Positions 45,287 through 54,827 of a stretch of DNA of 64,000 nt are shown in pieces. The first letter of the stretch is position 1. The number at the start of each line of letters is the position of its first letter. The stretch lies in the NCBI RefSeq assembly GCF_001675045.1, contig NZ_LYPA01000043.1, positions 1 to 64,000 on the forward strand. The letters run 5' to 3'. The position numbers and the translations under genes are program-made. The notes beneath the pieces were generated by a model, which was not told the DNA's origin, made no database searches, and worked only from the letters and a program-made list of their open reading frames with translations. The DNA comes from Paenibacillus oryzae. Its GTDB lineage: Bacteria; Bacillota; Bacilli; Paenibacillales; Paenibacillaceae.

Positions 45287-46549
45287 ATGGGAACAATTCA
45301 GGTCGTATTTATGACCGTACTCGTGTTTTTTGTTATTGTGACCATTCATGAATGGGGACATTTCTTTTTTGCCAAACGCGCCGGTATTCTGGTGCGCGAA
45401 TTTGCGATCGGGTTTGGACCCAAGCTTCTCTCTGTGAAGCGGGGAGAGACGCGCTATACGCTTCGCCTTATTCCGGCGGGCGGTTTTGTGCGGATGGCTG
45501 GCGAAGACCCCGAAATCGTTGAGGTTCAGGAAGGCCAGACGGTGGCTGTCCGGCTCAAGGACGACAAGGTGACTCGCATCTACCTGGATCGCCTGGACGA
45601 GCGCAGCGGCGCCGTAAGAGGCGAGGTGGAAGCCGTTGATCTGGAAAGAGCAATGAGCATCACGCTAAATGTGGAGGGCGACAGCGAGCGCTATAGTGTA
45701 AATCCGCAGGCTCTGGTTATATCCAGAGGCAAGGAAACGCAGGTTGCGCCAATCGACCGCCACTTTGGCAGTAAGCCGCTCCGCCATAGAGCCATGACGA
45801 TTTTTGCGGGACCGATGATGAATTTCATTCTGGCGTTTGTTCTGTTTGCCGCCTATGTGCAGATGGCTGGCGTTGCCGAAAAGCTGATGGTAGGCTCCGT
45901 AACCTCCGGCAGTCCGGCGGAAAGCGTGCAGCTTCAGAAAGGCGATGTTCTAGTTGCCGTTAACGGCGAAGAGATCGGAACCAACTTTGGACGGATGGTA
46001 GATGTAATTGGCAAGTCAGTCGACAAAACCGTTACGCTGGATATTATCCGAAACGGTCAAAGCATGCAGCTTAACGTAACGCCGCTGGCCGATGACAAGG
46101 GCATCGGGAAAATAGGCGTAACGCCGGAATATGAGCTTCGGAATGCGACATTTGGCGAGACGATAACCCGCTCCGCCACGCTCATGAAGGATATGACCGT
46201 ATATATTTTTGACGGCTTCAAAATGTTGATTACGGGGCAGTTCAAGCTCGATGATATTGGCGGGCCTGTCAGAACGGCTGAAGTAACCAGTGAAATTGCA
46301 AGACAGGGTATCGTTCAGCTGACATCCTGGACCGCGCTTCTCAGTCTGTATCTTGGTATTTTCAACCTGCTGCCGATTCCGGCGCTGGATGGAAGCCGAT
46401 TGATCTTTTTGGGTCTTGAGGCGGTTCGCAGAAGGCCGCTGGACCCAAGCAAGGAAAGCATGGTGCATTTTGTCGGATTTGCGATGCTCATGCTGCTTAT
46501 GCTGGTAGTAACCTATAATGATATATTACGTTTAGTACGAGGGGAGTAG
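45287..46549 (+). CDS. rseP: site-2 intramembrane zinc protease RseP (RasP)
   Basis: Cleaves anti-sigma factors and signal-peptide remnants in the membrane (RasP/YluC in B. subtilis). 420 residues. Zinc ligands in HEWGH (21-25) and the C-terminal NLLPIPALDGSRL; a PDZ domain in between (VTSGSPAESVQLQKGDVLVAVNG). Four transmembrane segments. The ATG follows AACAGGAGG. proS follows after 11 bases. Confidence 0.96.
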   Translation: MGTIQVVFMTVLVFFVIVTIHEWGHFFFAKRAGILVREFAIGFGPKLLSVKRGETRYTLRLIPAGGFVRMAGEDPEIVEVQEGQTVAVRLKDDKVTRIYLDRLDERSGAVRGEVEAVDLERAMSITLNVEGDSERYSVNPQALVISRGKETQVAPIDRHFGSKPLRHRAMTIFAGPMMNFILAFVLFAAYVQMAGVAEKLMVGSVTSGSPAESVQLQKGDVLVAVNGEEIGTNFGRMVDVIGKSVDKTVTLDIIRNGQSMQLNVTPLADDKGIGKIGVTPEYELRNATFGETITRSATLMKDMTVYIFDGFKMLITGQFKLDDIGGPVRTAEVTSEIARQGIVQLTSWTALLSLYLGIFNLLPIPALDGSRLIFLGLEAVRRRPLDPSKESMVHFVGFAMLMLLMLVVTYNDILRLVRGE

Positions 46550-46560
46550 CTGGCCAGCCC

Positions 46561-48009
46561 ATGTCTAAGGAAAAAGGTTTTGTAACGGAAATCACTCCGC
46601 AGAGCGAAGATTTTTCAAGATGGTATATCGACGTCATCAAAAAAGCGGAATTAATGGATTATTCGCCCGTGCGCGGCTGCATTGTTTTTCGGCCTGAGGG
46701 CTATGAGCTATGGGAGAACATTCAACGCGATCTGGATAGACGCTTTAAGGAAACGGGACATCGCAACGCCTATTTTCCGCTGTTTATTCCCGAGAGCTTT
46801 TTCCAGAAGGAAAAGGAGCACGTCGAAGGCTTTAATCCCGAGCTTCCATGGGTGACGGAGGCGGCCGGCGAAAAGCTGGAGGAGCGTCTTGCTATCCGTC
46901 CGACCTCGGAAACGATGTTTGGCCATATGTATGCCAAATGGATTCAATCCTACCGCGATCTGCCTCTGCTCATTAATCAATGGGCTAACGTTGTTCGCTG
47001 GGAAAAGCGTACGCTTCCTTTCCTGCGCACAAGCGAGTTCCTGTGGCAGGAAGGCCATACGGCTCATGAAACAGAGGAAGAAGCGCGTCAGGAAACGATG
47101 CAAATGCTTCAGGTCTATACGGATTTTGTAGAGGATTTCCTTGCGATTCCGGTTATCAAGGGAGAAAAAACGCCGTCCGAGCGTTTTGCGGGAGCAGTTG
47201 ATACGTATTCCATTGAGGCGATGATGAAGGATGGCCGTGCGGTTCAGGCGGGAACCTCGCATTACCTCGGGACAAAGTTTGCGGTTGCGTTTGACATCAA
47301 GTTTCTGGATCGCGAAAATACGCTTCAATTTGCCCACACCACCTCGTGGGGCGTCAGCACCCGCTTGATCGGGGCGCTTATTATGGTGCACGGCGACGAC
47401 CGCGGCTTGGCTTTGCCGCCAAAGGTAGCGCCGACGCAAGTCATCATGATTCCGATCGGCCCTCCAAAAACCCGCGACGCTGTCGTTGGACGAGTGGACG
47501 AGCTATACAGCGAATTGAAAAAAGCCGGCGTTCGCGTTCGCGTCGACGATCGAAGCGACGTTTCACCGGGCTGGAAGTTTAATGAATATGAAATGCGCGG
47601 CGTTCCGCTCCGTCTGGAGCTTGGGCCACGCGATATGGAAAATGGCGTTGTGGTGCTGGTTTCCCGCATAACGGGTGAAAAACGGATCGTACAGCAGGCC
47701 GATCTTGTTGCGGAAGTTCAGAAAATGTTGGATGAAACGCACGCGGAAATGTACAACAGAGCCAAAAGCTTCCGGGAAAACAATTCCCGCTCTGTCGATA
47801 CGCTGGACGAGATGAAGGGCTTTCTTGAGGAGCAGCGCGGCTTTGTCGAGGCGGGCTGGTGCGGCTCGGAGGCCTGCGAGAAGCAGGTGAAGGAAGAAAC
47901 GGGCGCGACAAGCCGCAACATTCCTTTTAATCCTTCCACCCATAAATCCAACTGCCTGGTATGCGGAGACAAAGCCAAACATACCGTTGTGTTTGCCCGC
48001 GCCTATTAG
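46561..48009 (+). CDS. proS: prolyl-tRNA synthetase, Thermus/archaeal type
   Basis: Charges tRNA-Pro. 482 residues, without the ~180-residue INS editing insertion of the usual bacterial enzyme (564 residues in B. subtilis). The sequence follows the Thermus/archaeal-eukaryal class closely: class II motif 2 around RWEKRTLPFLRTSEFLWQEGHTAH, the TSHYLG segment, and a C-terminal zinc-binding domain with four cysteines (CGSEAC, CLVC) ending in VVFARAY. It occupies the normal proS place between rseP and polC, so the bacterial-type gene appears to have been replaced in place. Confidence 0.95.
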   Translation: MSKEKGFVTEITPQSEDFSRWYIDVIKKAELMDYSPVRGCIVFRPEGYELWENIQRDLDRRFKETGHRNAYFPLFIPESFFQKEKEHVEGFNPELPWVTEAAGEKLEERLAIRPTSETMFGHMYAKWIQSYRDLPLLINQWANVVRWEKRTLPFLRTSEFLWQEGHTAHETEEEARQETMQMLQVYTDFVEDFLAIPVIKGEKTPSERFAGAVDTYSIEAMMKDGRAVQAGTSHYLGTKFAVAFDIKFLDRENTLQFAHTTSWGVSTRLIGALIMVHGDDRGLALPPKVAPTQVIMIPIGPPKTRDAVVGRVDELYSELKKAGVRVRVDDRSDVSPGWKFNEYEMRGVPLRLELGPRDMENGVVVLVSRITGEKRIVQQADLVAEVQKMLDETHAEMYNRAKSFRENNSRSVDTLDEMKGFLEEQRGFVEAGWCGSEACEKQVKEETGATSRNIPFNPSTHKSNCLVCGDKAKHTVVFARAY

Positions 48010-48073
48010 GGCATGATTGCAAACACGCCTATGCTAATACAGGGCTGTAAACTGAACAAGGGGTGAAATCGCA

Positions 48074-51000
48074 TTGAAATTATCCAAACGCGAAAGCTTC
48101 GAGCTTCTGCTGCAGCAGGCAGGCTTGCCGCTGGAGCTTGTTCAGAGCTATTTTCAAGATGGTGAAATAGATCAAGTAATCGTTGGCAAATCCAATCAGG
48201 AGTGGACGTTTTGCATAAGCAAAACGTCCATGGTTCCTTTACAGGCCTTTAACGGCTTTTGCCAGGCGGTGCGCAACAAGTTTCAGCATATCGCCGCCGT
48301 ATCGTTTGTGCTTAAATATGACGACGTTGTAGAAACGGAAAATATATTATTGCAGTATTGGCCGCTGTTTCTGGAGTGGGCGCAGCGTGAAATGTCCTCC
48401 GTTAACGGCTGGCTGACAAAAGCCTCCATGGAGGCGCAAGGCAATGCGATTACCTTGTCGCTGCTGGATGCCACAGGGCTGGAGCTTGCCAAGAGGAAGT
48501 CGGTTGATCAAGCTATTATTTCATTTTATAAACGCCATTTCGAACGTGATTGCAGGGTCAGCCTGACGGCTGGCGAAGCGCGCCAGGAAGTTTATGATCA
48601 ATTCATGCAGAAAATCGAGCAGGAAGAACGGGAAGCCGTCCAGCAGCTAATGGCAGAAAGCGCCGCTGAAGCTCCGGAGCCGGGGCCGGAAGGCGAGGAC
48701 GCAGTGCCGCTGGCAGTTGGCTACGATATTCGCGAAGAGCCCGTTCCGCTTATGAATATACAGGATGAAGAAAAGAAAATAACGGTGCAGGGCATGGTAT
48801 TTGGCCTGGACGTCAAAGAGCTTCGCAATGGAAGCACATTGTTTATATTTAATGTGACGGACTTTACGGACTCGGTCGCCATGAAAATGTTTGCCAAAAC
48901 AAAAGACGACGTCAAGGTCCTGTCCCAGCTGTCCAATGGCAAATGGGTAAAAGCGCGCGGCCGCATCGAATACGACCGCTTTATGCAGGAACCCGAGCTT
49001 GTTATGATGCCAAACGACCTGCACGAGGTGCGCGCACCCAAGGACCGGATGGATAACGCAGAGGAAAAGCGCGTTGAATTCCATCTTCACACCACGATGA
49101 GCACCATGGATGCGGTAACGCCAATCGGAGAGTATGTAAAAACGGCTGCCAAGTGGGGCCATAAAGCCATTGCAGTATCGGATCACAGCAACATTCAGTG
49201 TTTTCCCGACGCCGTAAAAGCGGCTAAAAAACATGGCATGAAGCTTTTATTTGGAGTGGAGGCCAATGTCGTTAACGACGCGGTGCCGATGGTGCTTAAT
49301 CCTCGCTCTGCGGTGCTGGCCGACGCTACCTACATCGTATTCGATATTGAGACAACGGGTCTTTCCGTTGTGAACAACAAAATTATCGAATTGGCGGGCG
49401 TCCGGATGAGGAATGGCAAGGAAGTGGACCGCTTCTCGACCTTCATTAACCCGCACGAAAAAATACCGTATCACATTCAGCAATTAACCAACATTAACGA
49501 TGATATGGTAAAGGACGCGCCGGAGCTTGAGCCAAAGCTTCGCGAGTTTGTGGACTATATCGGCGACGACATCCTGGTGGCCCACAACGCGCGGTTTGAT
49601 ATCGGGTTTATCCAGGCGAACTGCAAAGCGATAGGTTTGCCCGAGGTGCAAAACCCGGTGCTGGATACGTTGGAGCTGGCGAGATTTCTCCATCCAACGA
49701 TGAAAAACCATCGACTCAATACGTTGTCGGATAAATACAAGATCAGCCTGGAAAACCATCACCGCGCTGTTGACGACTCCGTAGCGCTGGGCGGCGTTTT
49801 GTTTGGACTTATTGGAGATGCGGCGGAACGCAATATCCGCAATCTGGAGCAGCTAAACGATTATGTCGGCCTGGACCTTTCCAATGCGAGGCCGTTCCAC
49901 TGCAACATTTACGCACTTAATGCGGCGGGCAAAAAAAATCTGTTTAAGCTGATTTCCTTATCCCATACCGATTATTTCAAAAAAGTCGCCACCATTCCGA
50001 AAAGCAAGCTGAAGGAGCTGAGAGAAGGCCTTCTCGTTATATCCGGCTGCGAAAAAGGCGAGTTTTTCGAAACGGTGCTGAACAAATCGCAGGAGGAAGC
50101 GACGGAGGTTGCCGAATTTTACGATGTGCTGGAAATCCAGCCGCTGGACTTCTACATGCATTTGGTTGAAAAAGGGCTGGTGGGCAGCAGAGCGGAGCTG
50201 GAAGGCGCAATGCGCCGGATTTGCGAAATCGGAGACAGTCTTGGCAAGCCTGTCATTGCAACGGGCAATGTCCATTATCTGAACCCAAGGGACAAAATGT
50301 ACCGGGATATTACGATTCACGGCATAACGGGCTTTAGTCCGCTCAAAGCTATGCGCAAGCCGGAGGCGCATTTCCGCACAACTGAAGAAATGCTTCAGGA
50401 ATTCAGCTTCCTTGGCGAAGCGCGGGCCTATCAGGTTGTTGTTACAAATACCTCCGAGCTGGCGGAACGCTTTGAAACGTACGACATGTTTCCGAAGGAG
50501 CTTTTTACGCCGAATATTGAAGGGGCGGACGAGGAAATCCGCAGCACCTGCTATGGAACGGCAAAAGCGATGTATGGGGAAGACCTGCCGCAGGTTGTTA
50601 TTGACCGGCTGGAGAAGGAGCTCGTTCCGATCATTAAATACCGCTTTTCGGCCAACTATCTCATTTCCGAAAAGCTGGTTAAAAAGTCCAATCGCGACGG
50701 TTATCTGGTTGGCTCGCGGGGTTCTGTAGGCTCCTCGGTCGTTGCGACGTTTCTGGGCATATCGGAGGTAAATCCGCTTCCGGCGCATTATTTGTGCAAA
50801 AATCCGGAATGCAAGCACAGCGAATGGTTTCTGGACGGCAGCGTGCCAAGCGGTTTTGACTTGCCGGACAAGCTTTGTCCTCATTGCGGCAAGCCGATGA
50901 AGGGCGAAGGACAAGATATACCGTTCGAAACCTTCCTGGGCTTCAAGGGCGACAAGGTTCCCGATATTGACTTGAACTTTTCGGGGGAATACCAGCCTAT

Positions 51001-52384
51001 CGCCCATAATTTTACGAAGGAAATGTTCGGAGAGAAAAACGTTTACAGGGCCGGAACGATCGGTACGGTTGCGGAAAAAACGGCCTACGGCTTTGCCAAA
51101 AAGTACGAGGAAGAGCATCAGAAAAAATGGCGCGGCGCGGAGCTGGCGCGTCTGGCCAGCGGTTGCACGGGCGTCAAGCGCAGTACGGGCCAGCATCCCG
51201 GCGGAATTGTGGTTGTGCCGGATTATATCGAGGTGGAGGATGTTACGCCGGTTCAGTATCCGGCAGACGATACTAGCGCAGAGTGGAAAACGACCCATTT
51301 TGACTACCACGCCTTTGATGAAAATCTGCTCAAGCTCGATATACTGGGACATGACGATCCCACGATGATGCGGATGCTTCAGGACTTGACGGGCGTTGAT
51401 CCCACAACCATCCCGATGAACGATCCCAAAGTAATGAGCATGTTCAACTCTACGACGGCGCTGGAGGTAGCTCCGGAGAAAATTCGTTCGGCAGTTGCAA
51501 CCTACGGCGTGCCGGAGATGGGCACCAAGTTCGTGCGCCAGATGCTTCAGGAAACCCAGCCTTCTTCCTTTGCCGACCTGCTGCAAATTTCGGGCTTGTC
51601 GCATGGTACCGGCGTTTGGCTTGGCAATGCGCAGGAATTGATCAAAAATGGCACCTGCAACATCAAAACCGTAATCGGCTGCCGCGACGACATTATGCTT
51701 TACCTCATTTATAAAGCCGGAATGGATGCCGGGCTTGCCTTCAAAATAACGGAAAGCGTGCGGAAGGGCAAAGGTCTCACGCCGGAGTGGATCGAGGAAA
51801 TGAAAAATTGCAAGGTGCCCGCATGGTATATTGATTCCTGTTTGCGCATCGAGTATATGTTTCCGAAGGCGCACGCCGCCGCTTATGTTATTTCCGCTGT
51901 ACGGACGGCCTTTTTTAAACTGTATTATCCTATTGAATATTACGCGACCTACTTTACCGTCCGGGCCGATGATTTCGATTTGGAGCTGCTGTGCCAGGGT
52001 TATGACGCCATCCTGCGCAAGCTGATTGAAATCGAAGGCAAAGGCTTCAGCGCAACGCCGAAGGAAAAAGCGATGACCTCCCAGCTTGAGATGTCGCTTG
52101 AAATGACGGCGCGGGGTTTTTCCTTCAAGCCGATTGATCTGTACCGTTCTCATGCAACCAAGTTTCAGGTGGACGGCGACAGCCTGATTCCTCCGTTTGC
52201 AGCGATTGCCGGCATTGGCGATAACGCCGCGCGCAATATAGCGGCGGCAAGGGAGGAAGGCGAGTTTCTGTCGATCGAGGACTTCCAGATGAAGTCCAAA
52301 GCGACCAAAACAATCATTGAGGTGCTGAGCGGCATGGGCTGTTTCCGGGGCTTGCCGGAATCCAACCAGTTATCGTTGTTTTAG
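48074..52384 (+). CDS. polC: DNA polymerase III PolC
   Basis: Replicative polymerase of low-GC Gram-positives, with built-in proofreading. 1436 residues, as in B. subtilis (1437). Order: N-terminal domain, OB fold (about 235-320), PHP domain (EFHLHTTMSTMDAV near 335) split by a DEDD 3'-5' exonuclease (YIVFDIETTGLS near 422), then palm with the catalytic region VPDIDLNFSGEYQ near 960, and a zinc-binding cluster around residues 905-945 (CKNPEC, CPHCG). TTG start at 48074 follows AAGGGGTG. A promoter and leader for the next operon begin right after the stop. Confidence 0.97.
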   Translation: MKLSKRESFELLLQQAGLPLELVQSYFQDGEIDQVIVGKSNQEWTFCISKTSMVPLQAFNGFCQAVRNKFQHIAAVSFVLKYDDVVETENILLQYWPLFLEWAQREMSSVNGWLTKASMEAQGNAITLSLLDATGLELAKRKSVDQAIISFYKRHFERDCRVSLTAGEARQEVYDQFMQKIEQEEREAVQQLMAESAAEAPEPGPEGEDAVPLAVGYDIREEPVPLMNIQDEEKKITVQGMVFGLDVKELRNGSTLFIFNVTDFTDSVAMKMFAKTKDDVKVLSQLSNGKWVKARGRIEYDRFMQEPELVMMPNDLHEVRAPKDRMDNAEEKRVEFHLHTTMSTMDAVTPIGEYVKTAAKWGHKAIAVSDHSNIQCFPDAVKAAKKHGMKLLFGVEANVVNDAVPMVLNPRSAVLADATYIVFDIETTGLSVVNNKIIELAGVRMRNGKEVDRFSTFINPHEKIPYHIQQLTNINDDMVKDAPELEPKLREFVDYIGDDILVAHNARFDIGFIQANCKAIGLPEVQNPVLDTLELARFLHPTMKNHRLNTLSDKYKISLENHHRAVDDSVALGGVLFGLIGDAAERNIRNLEQLNDYVGLDLSNARPFHCNIYALNAAGKKNLFKLISLSHTDYFKKVATIPKSKLKELREGLLVISGCEKGEFFETVLNKSQEEATEVAEFYDVLEIQPLDFYMHLVEKGLVGSRAELEGAMRRICEIGDSLGKPVIATGNVHYLNPRDKMYRDITIHGITGFSPLKAMRKPEAHFRTTEEMLQEFSFLGEARAYQVVVTNTSELAERFETYDMFPKELFTPNIEGADEEIRSTCYGTAKAMYGEDLPQVVIDRLEKELVPIIKYRFSANYLISEKLVKKSNRDGYLVGSRGSVGSSVVATFLGISEVNPLPAHYLCKNPECKHSEWFLDGSVPSGFDLPDKLCPHCGKPMKGEGQDIPFETFLGFKGDKVPDIDLNFSGEYQPIAHNFTKEMFGEKNVYRAGTIGTVAEKTAYGFAKKYEEEHQKKWRGAELARLASGCTGVKRSTGQHPGGIVVVPDYIEVEDVTPVQYPADDTSAEWKTTHFDYHAFDENLLKLDILGHDDPTMMRMLQDLTGVDPTTIPMNDPKVMSMFNSTTALEVAPEKIRSAVATYGVPEMGTKFVRQMLQETQPSSFADLLQISGLSHGTGVWLGNAQELIKNGTCNIKTVIGCRDDIMLYLIYKAGMDAGLAFKITESVRKGKGLTPEWIEEMKNCKVPAWYIDSCLRIEYMFPKAHAAAYVISAVRTAFFKLYYPIEYYATYFTVRADDFDLELLCQGYDAILRKLIEIEGKGFSATPKEKAMTSQLEMSLEMTARGFSFKPIDLYRSHATKFQVDGDSLIPPFAAIAGIGDNAARNIAAAREEGEFLSIEDFQMKSKATKTIIEVLSGMGCFRGLPESNQLSLF

Positions 52385-52400
52385 AACTAGAAATCATTTC

Positions 52401-52429
52401 TTGTAAGGATTTTACGATTATGATATAAT
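52401..52429 (+). promoter_or_regulatory. strong sigma-A promoter of the rimP-nusA-infB operon
   Basis: TTGTAA (52401-52406), a 17-base spacer ending in TGA, and a consensus TATAAT (52424-52429), giving an extended -10. Only 17 bases after the polC stop. The best promoter seen in the window. Confidence 0.88.
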
Positions 52430-52465
52430 TTTTGTGGCAATGATGGGGATAGAATGTTGATGCAG

Positions 52466-52487
52466 AAGAGTGGGGAAACCCACTCTT
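52466..52487 (+). other. perfect hairpin with GAAA loop in the rimP leader
   Basis: A 9-bp perfect stem (AAGAGTGGG / CCCACTCTT) capped by a GAAA tetraloop sits about 30 bases into the predicted transcript. The bases after it are TACGTTTTG, not a clean U tract, so it may be an attenuator, an RNase-protection hairpin or a protein site. NusA autoregulation is a possibility only. Confidence 0.6.
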
Positions 52488-52552
52488 TACGTTTTGTATT
52501 GCGGTATTATACGTTGCGCACGGCGCAGCCACAAACAGGAGGTTCATTCAAG

Positions 52553-53014
52553 TTGAGCACATCCAAAATCAAATCCGCCATTGAGGACATGGTGCAGCCT
52601 TACCTCAATGACAATGGCTTTGAACTGGTCGATATCGAATATATCAAGGAAGGCAGCAACTGGTTTCTGCGTATTTTCGTAGATAAGGACGGCGGCATTG
52701 ACATTGACGAATGCGGGCGCATAAGCGAATATGTCAGCGAAATGCTGGATAAAAACGATCCCATCTCCGGAGCTTATTTTCTGGAGGTGTCGTCGCCCGG
52801 CGCCGAAAGGCCGCTCAAGAAACCGGAAGATGTGCGCAAGGCGGTTGGCAAGCATGTTTTTATAACGACGTATGAGCCGGTTGGCGGAGCCAAGGAGTTT
52901 GAAGGACGGCTGCTTTCTTTCGAAGACGATGTTGTCGTTGTGGAGGAAGGAAAGAAAAAAGTGTCCGTTCCGTACAGCAAGGTAGCCAGCGCCCGTTTGG
53001 CCGTCGTATTTTAA
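52553..53014 (+). CDS. rimP: ribosome maturation factor RimP
   Basis: Assists 30S assembly. 153 residues from TTG at 52553, ten bases after AGGAGG (52537-52542). The frame stays open upstream to 52454 but that part covers the leader hairpin and is not coding-like. Markers: NGFELVDIEYIKEGSNWFLRIFVDKDGGI and EVSSPGAERPLKKPED. First gene of the nusA-infB operon. Confidence 0.93.
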   Translation: MSTSKIKSAIEDMVQPYLNDNGFELVDIEYIKEGSNWFLRIFVDKDGGIDIDECGRISEYVSEMLDKNDPISGAYFLEVSSPGAERPLKKPEDVRKAVGKHVFITTYEPVGGAKEFEGRLLSFEDDVVVVEEGKKKVSVPYSKVASARLAVVF

Positions 53015-53050
53015 CATGGTTTCTATTATGAAAGGGGGAACGGCATTCCA

Positions 53051-54148
53051 ATGAGTATGGATTTTATTGAAGCCTTGCAAGAAATCGAAAGAGACAAGGG
53101 AATAGCCAAGGAAGTGCTGCTTGAAGCGATTGAGGCTGCATTGATTTCGAGTTATAAGCGCAACTTCAACACTGCGCAAAATGTGAGAGTCGACATTAAC
53201 CGCTACACTGGCGTTATTCGGGTTTATGCTCGTAAAACGGTTGTGGATGAGGTGCTTGATCCGCGTCTTGAAATTGCGGCGGAAGCGGCCAGAGAAATCA
53301 ACCCGCATTATCAGATCGATGATATCGCGGAAATCGAGGTAACGCCTCGCGATTTCGGACGTATTGCGGCGCAAACGGCAAAGCAGGTGGTCATGCAGCG
53401 TATTCGCGAGGCGGAGCGCGGCTTGGTCTACAACGCTTTTATCGACAAGGAAGAGGATATTGTCAACGGAATCGTGCAGCGTCAAGACGTTCGCAACCTG
53501 TTTGTTGATCTGGGCAAGGTTGAGGCGGTGCTGCCGCTTACCGAAATGATGCCGACTGACAAGTTCAAGCACGGCGATCGCATTAAAGCCTTTATTACGA
53601 AGGTGGAGAATACAACCAAGGGACCGCAAATTATTATGTCCCGCACCCATCCTGGCCTGCTCAAGCGTCTGTTCGAGCTGGAGGTTCCGGAAATTTATGA
53701 CGGCGTGGTGGAAATCCGCTCCGTTGCCCGCGAAGCCGGCTTCCGCTCCAAAATCGCGGTTCATTCCCGCAACGATGAGGTTGATCCTGTAGGCTCCTGC
53801 GTTGGCCAAAAGGGGATTCGCGTCCAGACCATCGTCACCGAGCTGAAGGGCGAAAAAATCGACATCGTGCGCTGGTCCGAAAACGTAGAGGAATACGTGG
53901 CCAATGCGCTGAGCCCGTCCAAAGTGGTGGAGGTTATTGTTTTTGAAGCCGAAAAAATGGCGCGTGTCATCGTGCCGGATTACCAGCTTTCGCTTGCTAT
54001 CGGCATCAAAGGGCAAAACGCCCGCCTTGCCGCCAAGCTGACTGGCTGGAAAATTGATATTAAAAGCGAAACGCAAGCCGAGCAGGAGTACGGCCGTCCA
54101 AAAACGGCATCGGGCACGATGCATCAGGATTCCATCTCCATCGACTAG
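53051..54148 (+). CDS. nusA: transcription termination/antitermination factor NusA
   Basis: Pausing and termination factor. 365 residues, the short Firmicutes form without the E. coli acidic repeats. N-terminal RNAP-binding domain ([27 protein letters not shown]), S1 domain (about 135-200), and two KH domains ([20 protein letters not shown], and [20 protein letters not shown]). RBS AAAGGGGG region upstream of the ATG. Confidence 0.97.
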   Translation: MSMDFIEALQEIERDKGIAKEVLLEAIEAALISSYKRNFNTAQNVRVDINRYTGVIRVYARKTVVDEVLDPRLEIAAEAAREINPHYQIDDIAEIEVTPRDFGRIAAQTAKQVVMQRIREAERGLVYNAFIDKEEDIVNGIVQRQDVRNLFVDLGKVEAVLPLTEMMPTDKFKHGDRIKAFITKVENTTKGPQIIMSRTHPGLLKRLFELEVPEIYDGVVEIRSVAREAGFRSKIAVHSRNDEVDPVGSCVGQKGIRVQTIVTELKGEKIDIVRWSENVEEYVANALSPSKVVEVIVFEAEKMARVIVPDYQLSLAIGIKGQNARLAAKLTGWKIDIKSETQAEQEYGRPKTASGTMHQDSISID

Positions 54149-54172
54149 CGGCTTGCTTGAGGAGGGTGCGAC

Positions 54173-54484
54173 ATGAGACCGAGGAAAGTGCCGCTTCGCA
54201 AATGCGTAGCTTGCCAATTGATGATGCCGAAGAGGGAGCTCATTCGGGTCGTGCGGACACCGTCCGACGAGGTGGAAATCGACCTCAAGGGAAAAAAAGC
54301 CGGACGCGGCGCCTACTTGTGCGGCAAGGCAAGCTGCTTCAAGTTGGCACGGAAGAGCAAGGCGCTTGATCGGGCGCTTAAGCTGCCCGTTGGCGATGAC
54401 ATCTACGACAGCCTGGAGAACCAGTTTGCAGCAGTAGAGGACGAGTTTTTAGCTGCAAAGGAGCTGGATCAGGATGAAGCCTAA
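54173..54484 (+). CDS. ylxR: YlxR family protein (RNase P modulator RnpM type)
   Basis: 103 residues with the family markers RKCVACQLMMPKRELIRVVR and GRGAYLCGKASCF. In B. subtilis YlxR has been reported to bind and modulate RNase P. Conserved place between nusA and ylxQ; overlaps ylxQ by 11 bases. Confidence 0.9.
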   Translation: MRPRKVPLRKCVACQLMMPKRELIRVVRTPSDEVEIDLKGKKAGRGAYLCGKASCFKLARKSKALDRALKLPVGDDIYDSLENQFAAVEDEFLAAKELDQDEA

Positions 54485-54827
54485 CAAAGCGCTGTCGATG
54501 CTTGGCATGGCCATGCGTGCGGGGAAGCTTATAACCGGCGATGAAATCGTATTGAAAGCCGTGCGCGGGCGCAAGGCGCATCTGGTTATCATCGCGCAGG
54601 ACGCTTCTGATAATACCAAAAAAAAGTTCGCAGATAAATGCGGCACCTACGGAATACAACTCGCCGAGGCATTTCACCGTGAACAGCTTGGAAAGGCGAT
54701 TGGCAAGTCCGAGCGCGTAGTGCTGGCCGTTACGGATGTGCAATTCGGAAAAATGATCTCACATCATCTGAGCCAAAATACGGAGGTGGATTCTATTGAG
54801 CAACAAACAGGAGAGCAAGGACAATAA
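54474..54827 (+). CDS. ylxQ: L7Ae-like ribosomal-type protein YlxQ
   Basis: 117 residues with an L7Ae/L30e fold pattern ([34 protein letters not shown]), probably binding kink-turn RNA. Overlaps ylxR upstream and infB downstream (32 bases), so translation of this block is tightly coupled. Confidence 0.88.
   Translation: MKPNKALSMLGMAMRAGKLITGDEIVLKAVRGRKAHLVIIAQDASDNTKKKFADKCGTYGIQLAEAFHREQLGKAIGKSERVVLAVTDVQFGKMISHHLSQNTEVDSIEQQTGEQGQ

Noticed and set aside
49958..52153. 731-codon minus-strand open frame opposite polC
   Set aside because: Shadow of polC codon bias; no known domain and no separate promoter.
52544..54217. 557-codon open frame on the minus strand opposite rimP and nusA
   Set aside because: Full overlap with well-supported plus-strand genes, no ribosome site, and composition that looks like a mirror of the plus-strand codon bias.
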